This document shows, piece by piece, positions 17,909 through 28,729 of a stretch of DNA of 64,000 nucleotides. The translations under genes and the position numbers were made by a program. The DNA comes from Cladopsammia gracilis. Taxonomy: Eukaryota; Cnidaria; Anthozoa; Scleractinia; Dendrophylliidae. Positions within the stretch are counted from its first letter, which is position 1. Each line of letters starts with the position of its first letter. The notes below the pieces were generated by a model that was given only the letters and a program-made list of their open reading frames with translations, had not been told where the DNA came from and did not search any database. The DNA lies in the NCBI GenBank assembly GCA_022457155.1, contig JAJGOT010000016.1, positions 1,130,001 through 1,194,000 of the forward strand, given 5' to 3'.

Positions 17909-20900
17909 ATGAATTTTGAAAAATCCCAACTTATGAAACTTAAGAAGTCAGAACTAATTAAACTGTTAATGAAACAGAATGCTAAACCAGCTCCTAAAAT
18001 GATAATAGTGGATGACGAAAAACAACGTAGGAGACCAGTGCCTACACCAAGAAAATCTGTTAAACAGATGGTTACGGAATACGAAGACAATATTATTTTA
18101 CCACCTATTGAGTTCAGAGATAATTACAAACCAATTCCAGCACCAAGAACTAAAAAACAAATGTTGGAAAAACCAATTCCAGCACCAAGAAGTAAGGTCT
18201 CAAATGAATTCAATTTCGATGACACTATTTTTGATTCATCATCCAATGACCAACCTCTATTCAAAATAACCGAAATCAGAAATACAGCTAATAAAAAATT
18301 CAACGCTTATACTAATGAATTCAAAATTTCTGTACGCAAAAATTTCATAAACAATAAAAATGATGTTTTCAGTGTCTTTGAAAAAATGGTTGAAATGACA
18401 ATAAAGAAAAGACAGTTAAAAGGAAATGACAGATTCAGATTGGTAATTTCAAATGATGAATTAGATCATCCTATCTCAACAAAATTGTTAAAAGTTTCTG
18501 ATTTCAAGTTAAATCAACTTTCAGATGTTATTAATACGTTGGAATATAAAGAAATAGATTTAGAAAATTGCAAAATAATTATTCAATCTGTGAAAATACC
18601 AACAGGTAGAGGGCGGTTATATTTATCAAAACAAACAGTGAATAGGAAACAATGTATTATCACAATAAAAAATAATGACACAACATGTTTAGCAAGGGCT
18701 ATTGTAACAGCTTATGCTCATTTACACCCTGAGAATTACACCACAACTCAGTTGAAAGATGGATTAAACAAAAGCCGAAAACTACAAGAAACTGAAGCTA
18801 TAAAATTACATGAAAATTGTAATGTAGAGATAAATGAATATGGAAACAGTTTGGAAGATGTCAATAGCTTTGCATCATATTTAGATACAGAGATTAATAT
18901 CATCGATTCAGAACACTTCAATGAAATCATATACACAGCCAACAAAGGAAAAACAGACAAAATCTATTTATACAAAACACGAAATCATTTTGATGTTATA
19001 AAATCAATGACAGCTTTTTTAGATGTAGCTTATTACTGTCATAGTTGTAAAAAAGCTTATACAAGACGTGACAAACACAAATGCCCACAAAAATGCCTAT
19101 CTTGTTTTAAATATTTTCCAGATGGAAATAAATGTGATGGAAAAGACGTCACCTGTAAACACTGCAATCGTGTTTTTCATGGTGATGTTTGTTTTAAAAA
19201 TCATACAAGTAATCGTTCTAAAAAAGATGACAATGATTCAGTATGTAACAGTGTAGCAAAATGTTCAAAATGCAACCAAATAATACTGAAACCATATATA
19301 AAAATGCACAAATGTGGATATAAAATGTGTAATAACTGTAACAAATATTGTGAAAGTAAGCATAAATGTTTTATGAAAAAGATAAAATGTAAAGGAGGTA
19401 ATTGTATCAAAGACACTAAAAATCCTTGCAGATTAAATAAATCCATACTAAAAAAAGATTATTGTTATTCATGTAGAACATATAATGAAAAATATTCATT
19501 TTTTGATTTCGAATGTACACAAAACACTGGAACACATGTAGTCAATTTGGCTATCTGTCATGATTTCAATGGTAATGAATCAATCTTCAATGATATTAAT
19601 AGTTTTTGTAATGGAATTCTCAATGAAAAATATAAAGGTTACACATTTGTGGCTCATAATTCAAAAGGATACGATAGCCATTTTATTCTTAAATGGTGTA
19701 TAGATAATGGTTTCAAACCTTATTGTATTTACAATGGTGCAAAAATAATGATGATGGAAATTCCAAAATTAAGAATAAAAATAATCGACAGCCTAAATTT
19801 TATTCAACAACCTTTGTCCTCTTTCCCTAAAACATTTGATTTAATCGAGTTGAAAAAAGGATATTTTCCACATTATTTCAACAAAAATTGTAATCAAAAC
19901 TATATAGGAGAGATGCCATCTAAAAAACATTATGGATATAATCAAATGAAAACACAAGATAGAGAGAAATTTTTACAATGGTATGATGACCGTGTTAATG
20001 AAAATTATGTTTTCGATTTCAAAAAAGAAATAATTGAATACTGTAGGTCAGATGTTGATATATTAAGAAGATGTATGTTAAAATTCAGACAAGATTTCAT
20101 GAACCAAGAAAATATTGATCCACTAAAATACATCACAATAGCTGGTGTTTGTATGGCTATTTATAGAGGAAATTACATGCCAAAAAATACCATAGCTGTA
20201 GTTGATAATGTTGTTCAAACAGAAAACCACAGTACAGTTAGTATTGCATGGCTGGATTATATCAGCAAGAAAAATAATATTAAAATTCAACATGCCTTAG
20301 AAGGTGGTGAAAAAGCTATCAAATGTATCAATAACAAAATAAAAGTAGATGGTTTTTGCGAATCTACAAATACTGTTTATGAATTTCAAGGTTGTTTCTG
20401 GCATGGATGCCCAGATTGTTACAAACCTGATGTTATCAATAACAAGAATCAAAGCGACATGGGTACTTTGTATAATAAAACCCAAGATAAAAATAACAAA
20501 ATAATAGCTGCTGGTTACAATCTTATTGAAATGTGGGAATGCAAATTAAAAAACGATAAAAATTTTCAGAAATATTATAAAGTTGAATGGAATCGAGAAG
20601 TGGTCGAACCGTTAAACCCTAGAGATGCTTTTTATGGTGGACGAACAAATGCTACCAAATTATTGTATAAATTCAAAGAAGGTGAATGTGGAAAATATAT
20701 TGATTTTTGTTCTCTTTATCCTACAGTTCAGTTCTACAAAAAATATCCCATAGGTCATCCTAAAAAAATAATATCACCAGAAAAATACGACGTAAAATGG
20801 TATGGTTTCATAAAATGCAAAATTTTACCACCACGAAATTTATACCATCCAGTTTTACCTCAGAAAATAAAATGTGAAAAATCAGAAAAGTTAATGTTTC

Positions 20901-21943
20901 CTCTGTGTATATCATGTGCAAAAACAAAACAACAAGACAAATGTCAGCATAGTGAAAATGAGCGATCATTTATAGGTACATGGACAACAGATGAAGTAAA
21001 TAAATCCATTGATAAAGGTTATACAATCATAAAAATATACGAGGTTTGGCATTTTGAAAAGTCAAGCAATGATTTATTTAAAGGATATATCAAAAAATTC
21101 ATGAAGCTTAAACTTGAATCAACAAAATATAATTTCAAAAATGAAAAAGAAGAAATGATTTTCAGAAATAATGCCCCCAAAAAATTAGATATTGAATTAG
21201 GTGAATTAAATGAAAATGCAGGTTTACGAGCTATTGCTAAAATGTGTCTAAACAGTTTATGGGGTAAATTTGGTCAACGAAATAATATGAATCAATGTAA
21301 ATACGTAACTGATATTAATGAATTTTATCAAATAGTACTTGATGATACCATTGATAATTTAAATATGAATTTCATAAACAATGAAATGGTACAAATGGCT
21401 TATACGTATAAAGATCAGTTCGTTGACAATTCATATAATACTAACATCTTTGTAGCATGTTTTACAACCAGCAGTGCACGGTTAATGTTGTATGAAAAAC
21501 TAGATTATTTAGGTAAACAAGTATTATATTTTGACACAGATAGTATTGTGTACATTGAATCTCCAAAGAGTAAGAAAGTAGAAACAGGAGATATGTTAGG
21601 TGATCTCACAGATGAATTAGATGGTGAAATTATAAAAGACACTTTTGTATCAGGTGGTCCAAAAAATTATAGTTTCATATATGGAAGTAACAAACAGAAA
21701 TGTGTTATCAAAGGTTTCAGACTTAACCACGAAAATTCCCAAATACTAAATCACACAAATATGATTAAAATGGTAAAAAACGAAATCAAAGACCTCACGT
21801 TGGTAAATGAAAAGAAAATAACCAGACAAAACAAACAAATCGTAAACAAATATGAAGAAAAGGTATACAGTTTTGGATATGACAAGCGCGCAATAAAACA
21901 CATATCTGAAAACTGTATCGAAACATATCCTTATGGATATTAA
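17909..21943 (+). CDS. DNA polymerase B of Polinton type with OTU-like and nuclease-like insertions
   Basis: 1344 codons, intact. N-terminus: Pro-rich repeats (PIPAPRTKK, PIPAPRSK). Residues about 250-370: a segment with NDTTCLARAI (Cys 260) and RNHFDVIKSM (His 360), which looks like an OTU-type cysteine-peptidase fold. Residues 375-510: a Cys/His-rich zinc region with many CxxC pairs. Exonuclease motifs: ExoI FDFECT (Asp 533), ExoII YDSHF (Asp 589), ExoIII YCRSDVDIL (Asp 715). Near 824 is YEFQGCFWHGCPDCY, an insert resembling a VSR-like nuclease fold. Polymerase motifs: DFCSLYPT (Asp 932), LNSLWGKFGQ (Asn 1115), YFDTDS (Asp 1209, Asp 1211). The C-terminus PYGY is usual for the family. It replicates the element, probably with protein priming. 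The OTU and VSR calls are by motif only. Confidence 0.94.
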   Translation: MNFEKSQLMKLKKSELIKLLMKQNAKPAPKMIIVDDEKQRRRPVPTPRKSVKQMVTEYEDNIILPPIEFRDNYKPIPAPRTKKQMLEKPIPAPRSKVSNEFNFDDTIFDSSSNDQPLFKITEIRNTANKKFNAYTNEFKISVRKNFINNKNDVFSVFEKMVEMTIKKRQLKGNDRFRLVISNDELDHPISTKLLKVSDFKLNQLSDVINTLEYKEIDLENCKIIIQSVKIPTGRGRLYLSKQTVNRKQCIITIKNNDTTCLARAIVTAYAHLHPENYTTTQLKDGLNKSRKLQETEAIKLHENCNVEINEYGNSLEDVNSFASYLDTEINIIDSEHFNEIIYTANKGKTDKIYLYKTRNHFDVIKSMTAFLDVAYYCHSCKKAYTRRDKHKCPQKCLSCFKYFPDGNKCDGKDVTCKHCNRVFHGDVCFKNHTSNRSKKDDNDSVCNSVAKCSKCNQIILKPYIKMHKCGYKMCNNCNKYCESKHKCFMKKIKCKGGNCIKDTKNPCRLNKSILKKDYCYSCRTYNEKYSFFDFECTQNTGTHVVNLAICHDFNGNESIFNDINSFCNGILNEKYKGYTFVAHNSKGYDSHFILKWCIDNGFKPYCIYNGAKIMMMEIPKLRIKIIDSLNFIQQPLSSFPKTFDLIELKKGYFPHYFNKNCNQNYIGEMPSKKHYGYNQMKTQDREKFLQWYDDRVNENYVFDFKKEIIEYCRSDVDILRRCMLKFRQDFMNQENIDPLKYITIAGVCMAIYRGNYMPKNTIAVVDNVVQTENHSTVSIAWLDYISKKNNIKIQHALEGGEKAIKCINNKIKVDGFCESTNTVYEFQGCFWHGCPDCYKPDVINNKNQSDMGTLYNKTQDKNNKIIAAGYNLIEMWECKLKNDKNFQKYYKVEWNREVVEPLNPRDAFYGGRTNATKLLYKFKEGECGKYIDFCSLYPTVQFYKKYPIGHPKKIISPEKYDVKWYGFIKCKILPPRNLYHPVLPQKIKCEKSEKLMFPLCISCAKTKQQDKCQHSENERSFIGTWTTDEVNKSIDKGYTIIKIYEVWHFEKSSNDLFKGYIKKFMKLKLESTKYNFKNEKEEMIFRNNAPKKLDIELGELNENAGLRAIAKMCLNSLWGKFGQRNNMNQCKYVTDINEFYQIVLDDTIDNLNMNFINNEMVQMAYTYKDQFVDNSYNTNIFVACFTTSSARLMLYEKLDYLGKQVLYFDTDSIVYIESPKSKKVETGDMLGDLTDELDGEIIKDTFVSGGPKNYSFIYGSNKQKCVIKGFRLNHENSQILNHTNMIKMVKNEIKDLTLVNEKKITRQNKQIVNKYEEKVYSFGYDKRAIKHISENCIETYPYGY

Positions 21944-21989
21944 AACCCCACTCTGATGGTTGAATAAAGGTTGGTAAAATCAACTTCCT

Positions 21990-22500
21990 GTTTCCCACGC
22001 GTGGGAAACGAATTTTAAGATAAGAAAACAATAGCATTGGATGACTTCATTTCATAGGGGGCTTCCCCTGTTTTTTCCGAGAATGTCACACACCGATAAC
22101 TCCATCCTGTTTACAATCTGATGACTTATTTCCTTACAATAAAAATTCCCACGCGTGGGAAACTATCTTTGTTCCATTGCGTAGATGTTATTTTTAATCC
22201 AAATGCTAACTCTTTGATGGTTGTCATAAAAGGTGATGAGACAATAAATATTCCCACGCGTGGGAAACGAATTTTAAGATAAGAAAACAATAGCATTGGA
22301 TGACTTCATTTCAGAATGGATCCGCGTGATGTTTCATTCGATTATGCACTAGTATTCCAATATTTCCAATTTTTCAAAGACGTCTTGGTACAGTTTCCCA
22401 CGCGTGGGAATATTTATTCTCTCATCTTTTATGACAGCTGCCATGATTAAAAATAACATCTACACAATAGAACAAAGATAGTTTCCCACGCGTGGGAAAC
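21990..22500. repeat. array of five perfect palindromes TTCCCACGCGTGGGAA with shuffled spacers
   Basis: The 16-bp perfect palindrome TTCCCACGCGTGGGAA occurs at 21992-22007, 22146-22161, 22251-22266, 22395-22410 and 22483-22498; copies 1 and 5 extend to 20 bp. A spacer (ACTATCTTTGTTCCATTG to AGACAATAAATA) lies between copies 2 and 3 and returns inverted between copies 4 and 5. A different block (GAATTTTAAGATAAG to ATTGGATGAC) follows copies 1, 3 and 5 in the same orientation. The array starts 48 bp after the polymerase stop, at the presumed right end of element 1. It may be an origin, a packaging or resolution site, or a family of tiny palindrome-ended elements. Confidence 0.85.
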
Positions 22501-22697
22501 AAATTTTAAGATTAGAAAACAATAGCATTTGGATGACTCATTGGGAAAGTCCCTATGGTATGACATCATCAACTTCCTGTTTTTCCGAGAATCATGTCAC
22601 GCAAAGGAAATCACGCAATGGAATAAACGCACCATTTGTTTTTATTAACATATAGTTTCATTTGATTTTTCTATATTTTTTAATCCAGCAGATAGAA

Positions 22698-22757
22698 AGT
22701 AGTGATGTACTACATTCTCTGAGGCAATTGCCTCAGAGTGTAGTACATTACTACTAG
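22698..22757. repeat. long hairpin-forming palindrome
   Basis: Two arms of about 27 bp (TAGTGATGTACTACATTCTC and its near-perfect complement) meet at GAGGCAATTGCCTC with essentially no loop. It could extrude as a cruciform. It is probably the remnant of a fold-back element. Confidence 0.75.
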
Positions 22758-22828
22758 CAGTATCAGCCAATGTAAGTTAACAATACAAACGAAATCTACC
22801 AGGCGCTTTGCAGCTGTCCAAGTCTAAA

Positions 22829-23344
22829 GAGGGGGACATTGGGGGGTTCTGAACACCGCAATACCGCCAAAAAAATTGACAAATACCGTAATACCGCAAA
22901 AAAAATCGCCAAATACCGCAATACGTCAAAAACCTTGTCTAAAATCGTTAGAATACCGAAACCGCTACTCTGTTCATTAAATTTTCCGAAAATATCTGCT
23001 TAGATCTTGTTTTTCGAATGTTAAGGCAAGTTAATGACTTTAAATTGGTTGTAAAACGACCAAAGTGTTATCACCTTTCATGTAATATAAGCTGGCGTGA
23101 CGGAATAGAGGATCTTAGAGCTGTTTCGAAGCGTTTTCGAAACAGTTTGACAAGGACGACAAGAAACTGAAAAAGGATCAAAAAGGGTCGTGGAAGGTAA
23201 TTTTTAAAACCGACCAAAACGTTAAAAACGGAATCCCGCAAGTTTTGGGAATACCGCAATACTGCAATTTTATATTAGAATTACCGAAATACCGCATGAA
23301 AAATTGCCCAATACCGCAATACCGCAAACCCCAATGTCCCCCTC
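22829..23344. mobile_element. 516-bp MITE with TCTAAA duplication
   Basis: Inverted ends GAGGGGGACATTGGGG (22829-22844) and its complement (23329-23344) are flanked by a perfect duplication TCTAAA (22823-22828 and 23345-23350). The interior has tandem ACCGCAATACCGCAA-like repeats at both ends in opposite orientation and no coding frame. The 6-bp duplication and the GAGGG start match the MITE at 15559, suggesting the same transposase superfamily. Confidence 0.9.
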
Positions 23345-23350
23345 TCTAAA

Positions 23351-24590
23351 CAGGTTATACCTGAAATTTTGTAATGTGATGCTGTTCTGTTTTTCGTTTG
23401 AGAATGAAAGTTACCATGTGTTAAAGTTATTTTATTTTTTTTTTGCGATCTTTTAGATAGGTTTTGAGCAATTATCCAGAAAACGTTTCCAGCAATCCAA
23501 AAATGCTTTCACCCAGCCTGTACATCGATGTTGCGCGATGTTGTGTGATGTTTTTAAAAGGGTGAAAAGAAAAGAAAACGGGGCATTTGTAAAATTTAGA
23601 GAAATAGCTAATAGGAAAAAAATAACAAAATGTACTAGTGGATGGAAACCAAAATAGTCCGCTATCAGCCTTGTCCAGTGGTTATCTATCTTTTCTCTTC
23701 TCTAACCTGCCATAATTTCATTAAAATCCAACTATAATCCTCTTTCCTGCATTTGTTTTCCAAGTGTAAACACAAACAAATGAAAGCGAATTAAAGTGTC
23801 AATCAAAGGCTCCTAAGAGCCAATCCGTGAATAAGAAATGCTAACACGCAACGCAATATTTCAGCAAGCTTATGTTTTCACACTGACACGGTTCGATATT
23901 TTGTTAAAAAGAATAACCGTAAGGATTTTTGACGAACGCATAAAAAAGGAAATCACTTTCATAATGTCCAGTTCGAGGAAAAAGAAAGAAGAGTCACTGG
24001 CGAACGCAAAAAAGGAAGTCACTTTCATAATGTCCAGTTCGAGGGAAAAAAAGAAGAGTCACCCGGGCCTCCTAGCCAAATCCGGTGCCTTAGTCCACGA
24101 GGTCGCCGTGGAACAACTGCTCATTTGAGATTAAAAAGTAGATACGCATCAAAACGCGTGTCTCGATTAGAAAATCCATTTAGATCGATTTTATGTCGCA
24201 TTAAAGACTCCAAATGCGAAACATCTTTAAGCTTATTGTTGTTTATATTCGTTTACAACAAATTAGTTATTGTTATCGCTGGATTCACGCTGTTCTTGTT
24301 ACGAAACGCATTCGTAACAAGCATTACGTCACTAAGTTTACAGCTGATGGAAGGAGTGAGCGAGCGAGTGAGTGCTCATTTGCATATATGTCTCCGTTAC
24401 CGATACGCATGCGCGTATTCACTGGTTAAAAAGGGCCAATTGAAAGTTATTGTTCAATTACTCACATATTCACTTAAGGGACATGTATATGATTTTCAGT
24501 TTTCGCATTTGCTGGGTGTCTATCGTGCATTTTAAATTATTGAAACTAATATCCACCAGTAATTTACTGTTGTTCTTTTCTTATTTTTAG
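23351..24590. other. intron 1, right part
   Basis: No gene seen. A tandem duplication of about 65 bp (GAACGCATAAAAAAGGAA / GAACGCAAAAAAGGAA, each followed by CACTTTCATAATGTCCAGTT) lies at about 23933-24063. The last 20 bp are the pyrimidine-rich acceptor of the next exon. Confidence 0.6.
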
Positions 24591-24737
24591 CTTGTGTTTC
24601 ACTTATCACGAACAACGGAAATGCGAAGTTTTCAGCATCCACCAGTGCCTTGGGGCCTGGGTACCCTGTGCTGCATGGCAATGACGTATGGTGTGCTGGT
24701 GTAATAAATGATGAACAATATTTGAAGATCGATTTAG
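24591..24737 (+). CDS. host gene exon 2: discoidin (F5/8 type C) domain, first third
   Basis: Acceptor TTCTTATTTTTAG, then 147 bp, then donor GTAACT. The exon enters in phase 1 and leaves in phase 1. It encodes CVSLITNNGNAKFSAST at the start and VWCAGVINDEQYLKIDLG at the end. The first Cys, the SAS segment, the W-C pair and QYLxIDLG are the landmarks of the N-terminal part of F5/8C domains. The reading frame is only open as an exon, not as a free-standing ORF start. It joins in phase to the exon at 31311. The domain typically binds phospholipid, collagen or carbohydrate on cell surfaces. Confidence 0.8.
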
Positions 24738-25859
24738 GTAACTTATTCAATGAGTTAAAAAGAAAAACATACGGGCACCCTCAAAATCATATTTTGTCTC
24801 CTGCGAGTAAATATTTTGTTTTGATTTTGTACCATCAAACTTGAGTTGTCATGACGTGGGGACATTGGAACGCAAGTTAAAAACAAACAAACAAACAAAC
24901 CGACAAACAAGTAGATTAGCAATCAAGACAACTGAACTCATGAAAGAACGCATAAAGTTTTTACTGTAAGTACGGTTTCATTGGGGGATTTAATCTTTGT
25001 GGTCACCGAAGGTGATTTAATCTCATTAAATATGTCGAGCTACCGAAAGTTATCATGTCCCAGTAATCATGTCATCGCTAGTATTACGTGGATCAATTTC
25101 CATTGTATTAAATTTATGCACGCTATTCATTTCGCGCCAGAATAAATTTATTTGCGCCAAACGGCTTCCAAACCACGAGGAATAGAAAATATAGTCTCGT
25201 TTTCGCAACAACTTCTATTTCGTTCCTGTCGCACATATTCGGCAGCTAGCTTAACAGTTCTTTTCCAGGATTTCAACATTTGAAGTTCTAATACTTAGCG
25301 CACATTTTAAAGAGAATCGAGAGGTGGTGTTACCGGAGATGTGATAACAAATGATGCATTGACTAGAAGGGAAGCTGAATTTGTCCGATTGTTTAGCGAC
25401 CATCTTCAGTTAAAGCAACTGCGGCTAAATTGCAACATTCTCGCACCAGAAATTGACGGTTTTAGTTGTTGTCGGCGTAAAGGGAACCTTTGTTGTTTCG
25501 TTTTGGTGCAATCGAAGAATGAATGCATTCATACGCGATGGCCAGTTCTTCCCGCCGTGTTAACCCTAAAATTTTCAGTTGAATTCGTCCTGGACTTTCG
25601 ATGATCATGAATCATTCACTGCCAATCACATTGGGGATGTCAGGTTAGTCCATTTACTTTTTCTACCCAGCGTTTTGCCATAAAGTGACCGCCTTTCACG
25701 CGTATGAAATCTTAGATTTTACCAAAAGTCAAATTACTGTGTTTTTAGATGAAAAGCTGGTGCCCGTATATTAAAAGTCCAATTATTATATACACTGACC
25801 CTGTATTTTATATTGTGAATGCGGGAAGTTCCGATTGTATGTATTTTGTTGGCTGCGCA

Positions 25860-26500
25860 TAAATAATATTTGGTGCAATTTCGTGCACGCGCGCGCGAAA
25901 TCGGAACGTGCTAATACATGTAGTTTCATAAATTTTGGATGTCTCTTGGGGTGCAAAGCTATCTTTGTTATAAAGGAGGAAAGGCTCGATTGAAAGAGCA
26001 ACAGGCGATATAATTTTGTAAACGCGCGCGCGAGAAGCTCGCGGGCATCTTCCCGTACTCGGACAGTATGAATTCATCTACATCTACATGATTTACTTGC
26101 AAAATCCTAATGGACATACAGCAAGTTTCAGTCCAAAGTGCGAAATGTAAACAAAAGTGCAAACAAAAATAATGATAATGATTTTTGAGAACCCTAGAAA
26201 TTTAGCCCTGAATTTTCTAGGAGTTGTTCATGATTCGTAAGCCACTAAAGACCACAACGAAATGAGTGCGCTTTATTTTAGCTTGCGGGATTATTCGCTT
26301 TAGAGAGCAAATCAAGTTGCGGCGGCAGCTAATGAGCAGCAAAACCGCGAAAAGAAACTATTTCATAGATAGTCGAGCGGGTGATACCGCGAGCGCGAAA
26401 ATCTCCTCCTGTAAACATTACAGCTTTCTTACTTCACGACCAAGCTTTAAAACTTTACAACCTTTCTTTCTTTGCTAAGTATCATAAATATACAGTGTCG
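25860..26500. repeat. dispersed repeat, copy 1
   Basis: Shares with 29930-30490 the series of blocks GCAAAGCT(A/G)TCTTTGT, CAACAGGCGATATAATTTT, AACGCGCGCGCGAGAA, GAATTTTCT and GATTCGTAAGCCACT, in the same order and orientation, with indels. Confidence 0.7.
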
Positions 26501-26689
26501 GCAATATAATTCCAGGTTAATTGCATTGCATTCTGTGTGATTCTGACTGGCAGCCAACTTAATTACATTTTATGCATCCACCTGAGCTTGAAATATTCAA
26601 ACACATTCAAGATTGTAGAGCAAACATTCCTCCTGGAAAAACTGAAGACCTACACTGACTTGAACACTACAGTACTATAAACCACGCAG

Positions 26690-28105
26690 CCAGCTCGATG
26701 TAACATAAAAGTACTAATCATGCAGCCAGCTTACACTTAAATATTATTGTCCATCTGAACTGGTGGCTGGCGCACCGCATAAAGTTCAATATATCATAAA
26801 AGTACTAATTTGTGCAGCCATCTTACACTTATATTGTCCATCTGAACATTTACTGGCAAGTGGTACACCTCATACAGTTCAATGTAACATAAAAGTACTA
26901 ATCATGCAGCCAGCTTTAATTAATGTTATTGCCCATCTGAACTGGCCGGTGGCACACCTCATACAGTTCAATGTAACATAAAAGTACTGATTCTGCACCC
27001 AGCTTACACTTAATATTATTGCCCATCTGAACTGGCCGGTGGCACACCTCATACAGGTCAATGTAACATAAAAGTACTGATCATGAAGCCAGCTTACACT
27101 TAATATTATTGTCCATCTGAACTGGCAATTGGCACATCAGATACAGGTCAATGTAACAAAGTATACTAATCATGCAGCCAGCTTACACTTAATATTATTG
27201 CCCATCTGAACTGGCTGGTGGCACACCTCATACAGTTCAATGTAACATAAAAGTACTGATCATGCACCCAGCTTACACTTAATATTATTGTCCATCTGAA
27301 CTGGCCGGTGGCACACCTCATACAGTTCAATGTAACATAAAAGTATACTAATCATGCAGCCAGCTTTAATTAATATTATTGCCCATCTGAACTGGCCGGT
27401 GGCACACCTCATACAGTTCAATGTAACATAAAAGTATACTAATCATGCAGCCAGCTTTAATTAATATTATTGTCCATCTGAACTGGCTAAAAGTACTAAT
27501 CATGCAGCCAGTTTGCATTTAATATTTTGGCACATCTAAGTGGCAGGTGGCACACCTCATACAGTTCAATGTAACATAAAAGTATACTAATCATGCAGCC
27601 AGCTTTAATTAATATTTTTGTCCATCTGAACTGGCTAAAAGTACTAATCATGCAGCCAGTTTGCATTTAATATTTTGGCACATCTAAACTGGCAGGTGGC
27701 ACACCTCATACAGTTCGAAATAACATAAAAGTACTAATCATGTACCTAGTTTGCACTTAATATTTTGGCTCATCTGAACTGGCCGGTGGCACACCTCATA
27801 CAGTTCGATGTAACATAAAAGTACTAATCATACAGCCAGCTTACACCTAATATTATTGTCCATCTGAACTGGCAATTGGCACATCAGATACAGGTCAATG
27901 TAACATAAAAGTATACTAATCATGCAGCCAGCTTACACTTAATAATATTATTGTCCATCTGAACTGGCCAGTGGCACACCTCATACAGTTCGATATAACA
28001 TAAAAGTACTAATCATGCAGCTAGTTTGCACTTTATTTATTTTGGCCCATCTGAACGGAGTGGCACCCCTCATACAGTTCGATTTAAGATAAACTGAGTA
28101 CTAAT
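26690..28105. repeat. minisatellite, about 16 copies of a ~90-bp unit
   Basis: Head-to-tail units of about 88-92 bp are built from AATCATGCAGCCAGCTTACAC, TATTGTCCATCTGAACTGGC and GGCACACCTCATACAGTTC blocks followed by AATGTAACATAAAAGTACT. Some units are truncated (around 27480-27540 and 27620-27660). Divergence between units is about 5-15%. No coding potential was recognised. Confidence 0.9.
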
Positions 28106-28346
28106 CATGTGCCCATCGCTATAAAAGGTGACAGCCCTTGCAAAAATCCTGCTTGTGCAAAAAAAGTATTTAAGCCCGGCTTTACCCCTAGTACGTGCCA
28201 GAGAAATTTCTTAGAGCCAACTGTGTCAAAATGGACAACATTATTCTTTATTAATTTTCTTGAAAGGTATTATTCTACAAGTGTGTGAATAGCTATGGCT
28301 CGTATGAAAGGGTAATAAATAACCTTTCCAAAATATATGTTGCATT

Positions 28347-28729
28347 TAATAGACCTTTCCACGGTTTTTTCAACTTTTGATATTGGCCATGTAGCGAGAA
28401 TCTAACGACACTGCTGGAAAGAGCACCTCAAAATTAGTAAAATAGCCAAGTTTGTGAGTCGCATCTTGTAAAATCCCAAAGTTATAGCTTCGCGAAGTCT
28501 AGAAATTTTACAGACGTTTGTATGCTGGGGGGCAAGTTTGTGCCCCCCAGCATACAAACTTCTGTAAAATTTTCCGACTTCGTGAAGCTATAACTTTGCG
28601 ATTTTACAAGATACGACTCACAAACTTGGCTATTTTACTAATTTTGAGGTGCTCTTTCCAGCAGTGTCGTTAGATTCTCGCTACATGGCCAATATCAAAA
28701 GTTGGAAAAAACCGTGGAAGGGTCTATTA
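28347..28729. repeat. fold-back element, arms of about 185 bp, almost no loop
   Basis: The sequence from TAATAGACCTTTCCACGG to the centre near 28538 (GGGGGGCAAGTTTGTGCCCC) is repeated as a near-perfect reverse complement ending CCGTGGAAGGGTCTATTA. Only a few mismatches are seen across 185 bp, so the insertion is recent or maintained. Flanking TTAATA/TATTAG suggests a TA or TTA target. Confidence 0.88.

Larger units (their letters stand above)
6487..22500. mobile_element. element 1: AT-rich Polinton-like element in host intron 1
   Basis: The span contains the diagnostic Polinton gene set: protein-primed-type DNA polymerase B, retroviral-type integrase with chromodomain, A32/FtsK-type packaging ATPase, adenovirus-type protease, major and minor capsid proteins, plus PLA2 and a fibre-like protein. 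Genes left of 9.53 kb are on the minus strand, the rest on the plus strand, diverging from a 12-bp repeat array at 9560-9619. Limits are set by gene content only. I could not find terminal inverted repeats or a target duplication, so the true ends may lie outside. Codon use is AT-rich. The polymerase, capsid and penton frames are intact; the ATPase, pVI-like, protease and PLA2/integrase genes are broken. Confidence 0.88.

Noticed and set aside
26690..28105. CRISPR array or tandem gene family
   Set aside because: The 90-bp units have no spacers and no conserved frame; it is a minisatellite.
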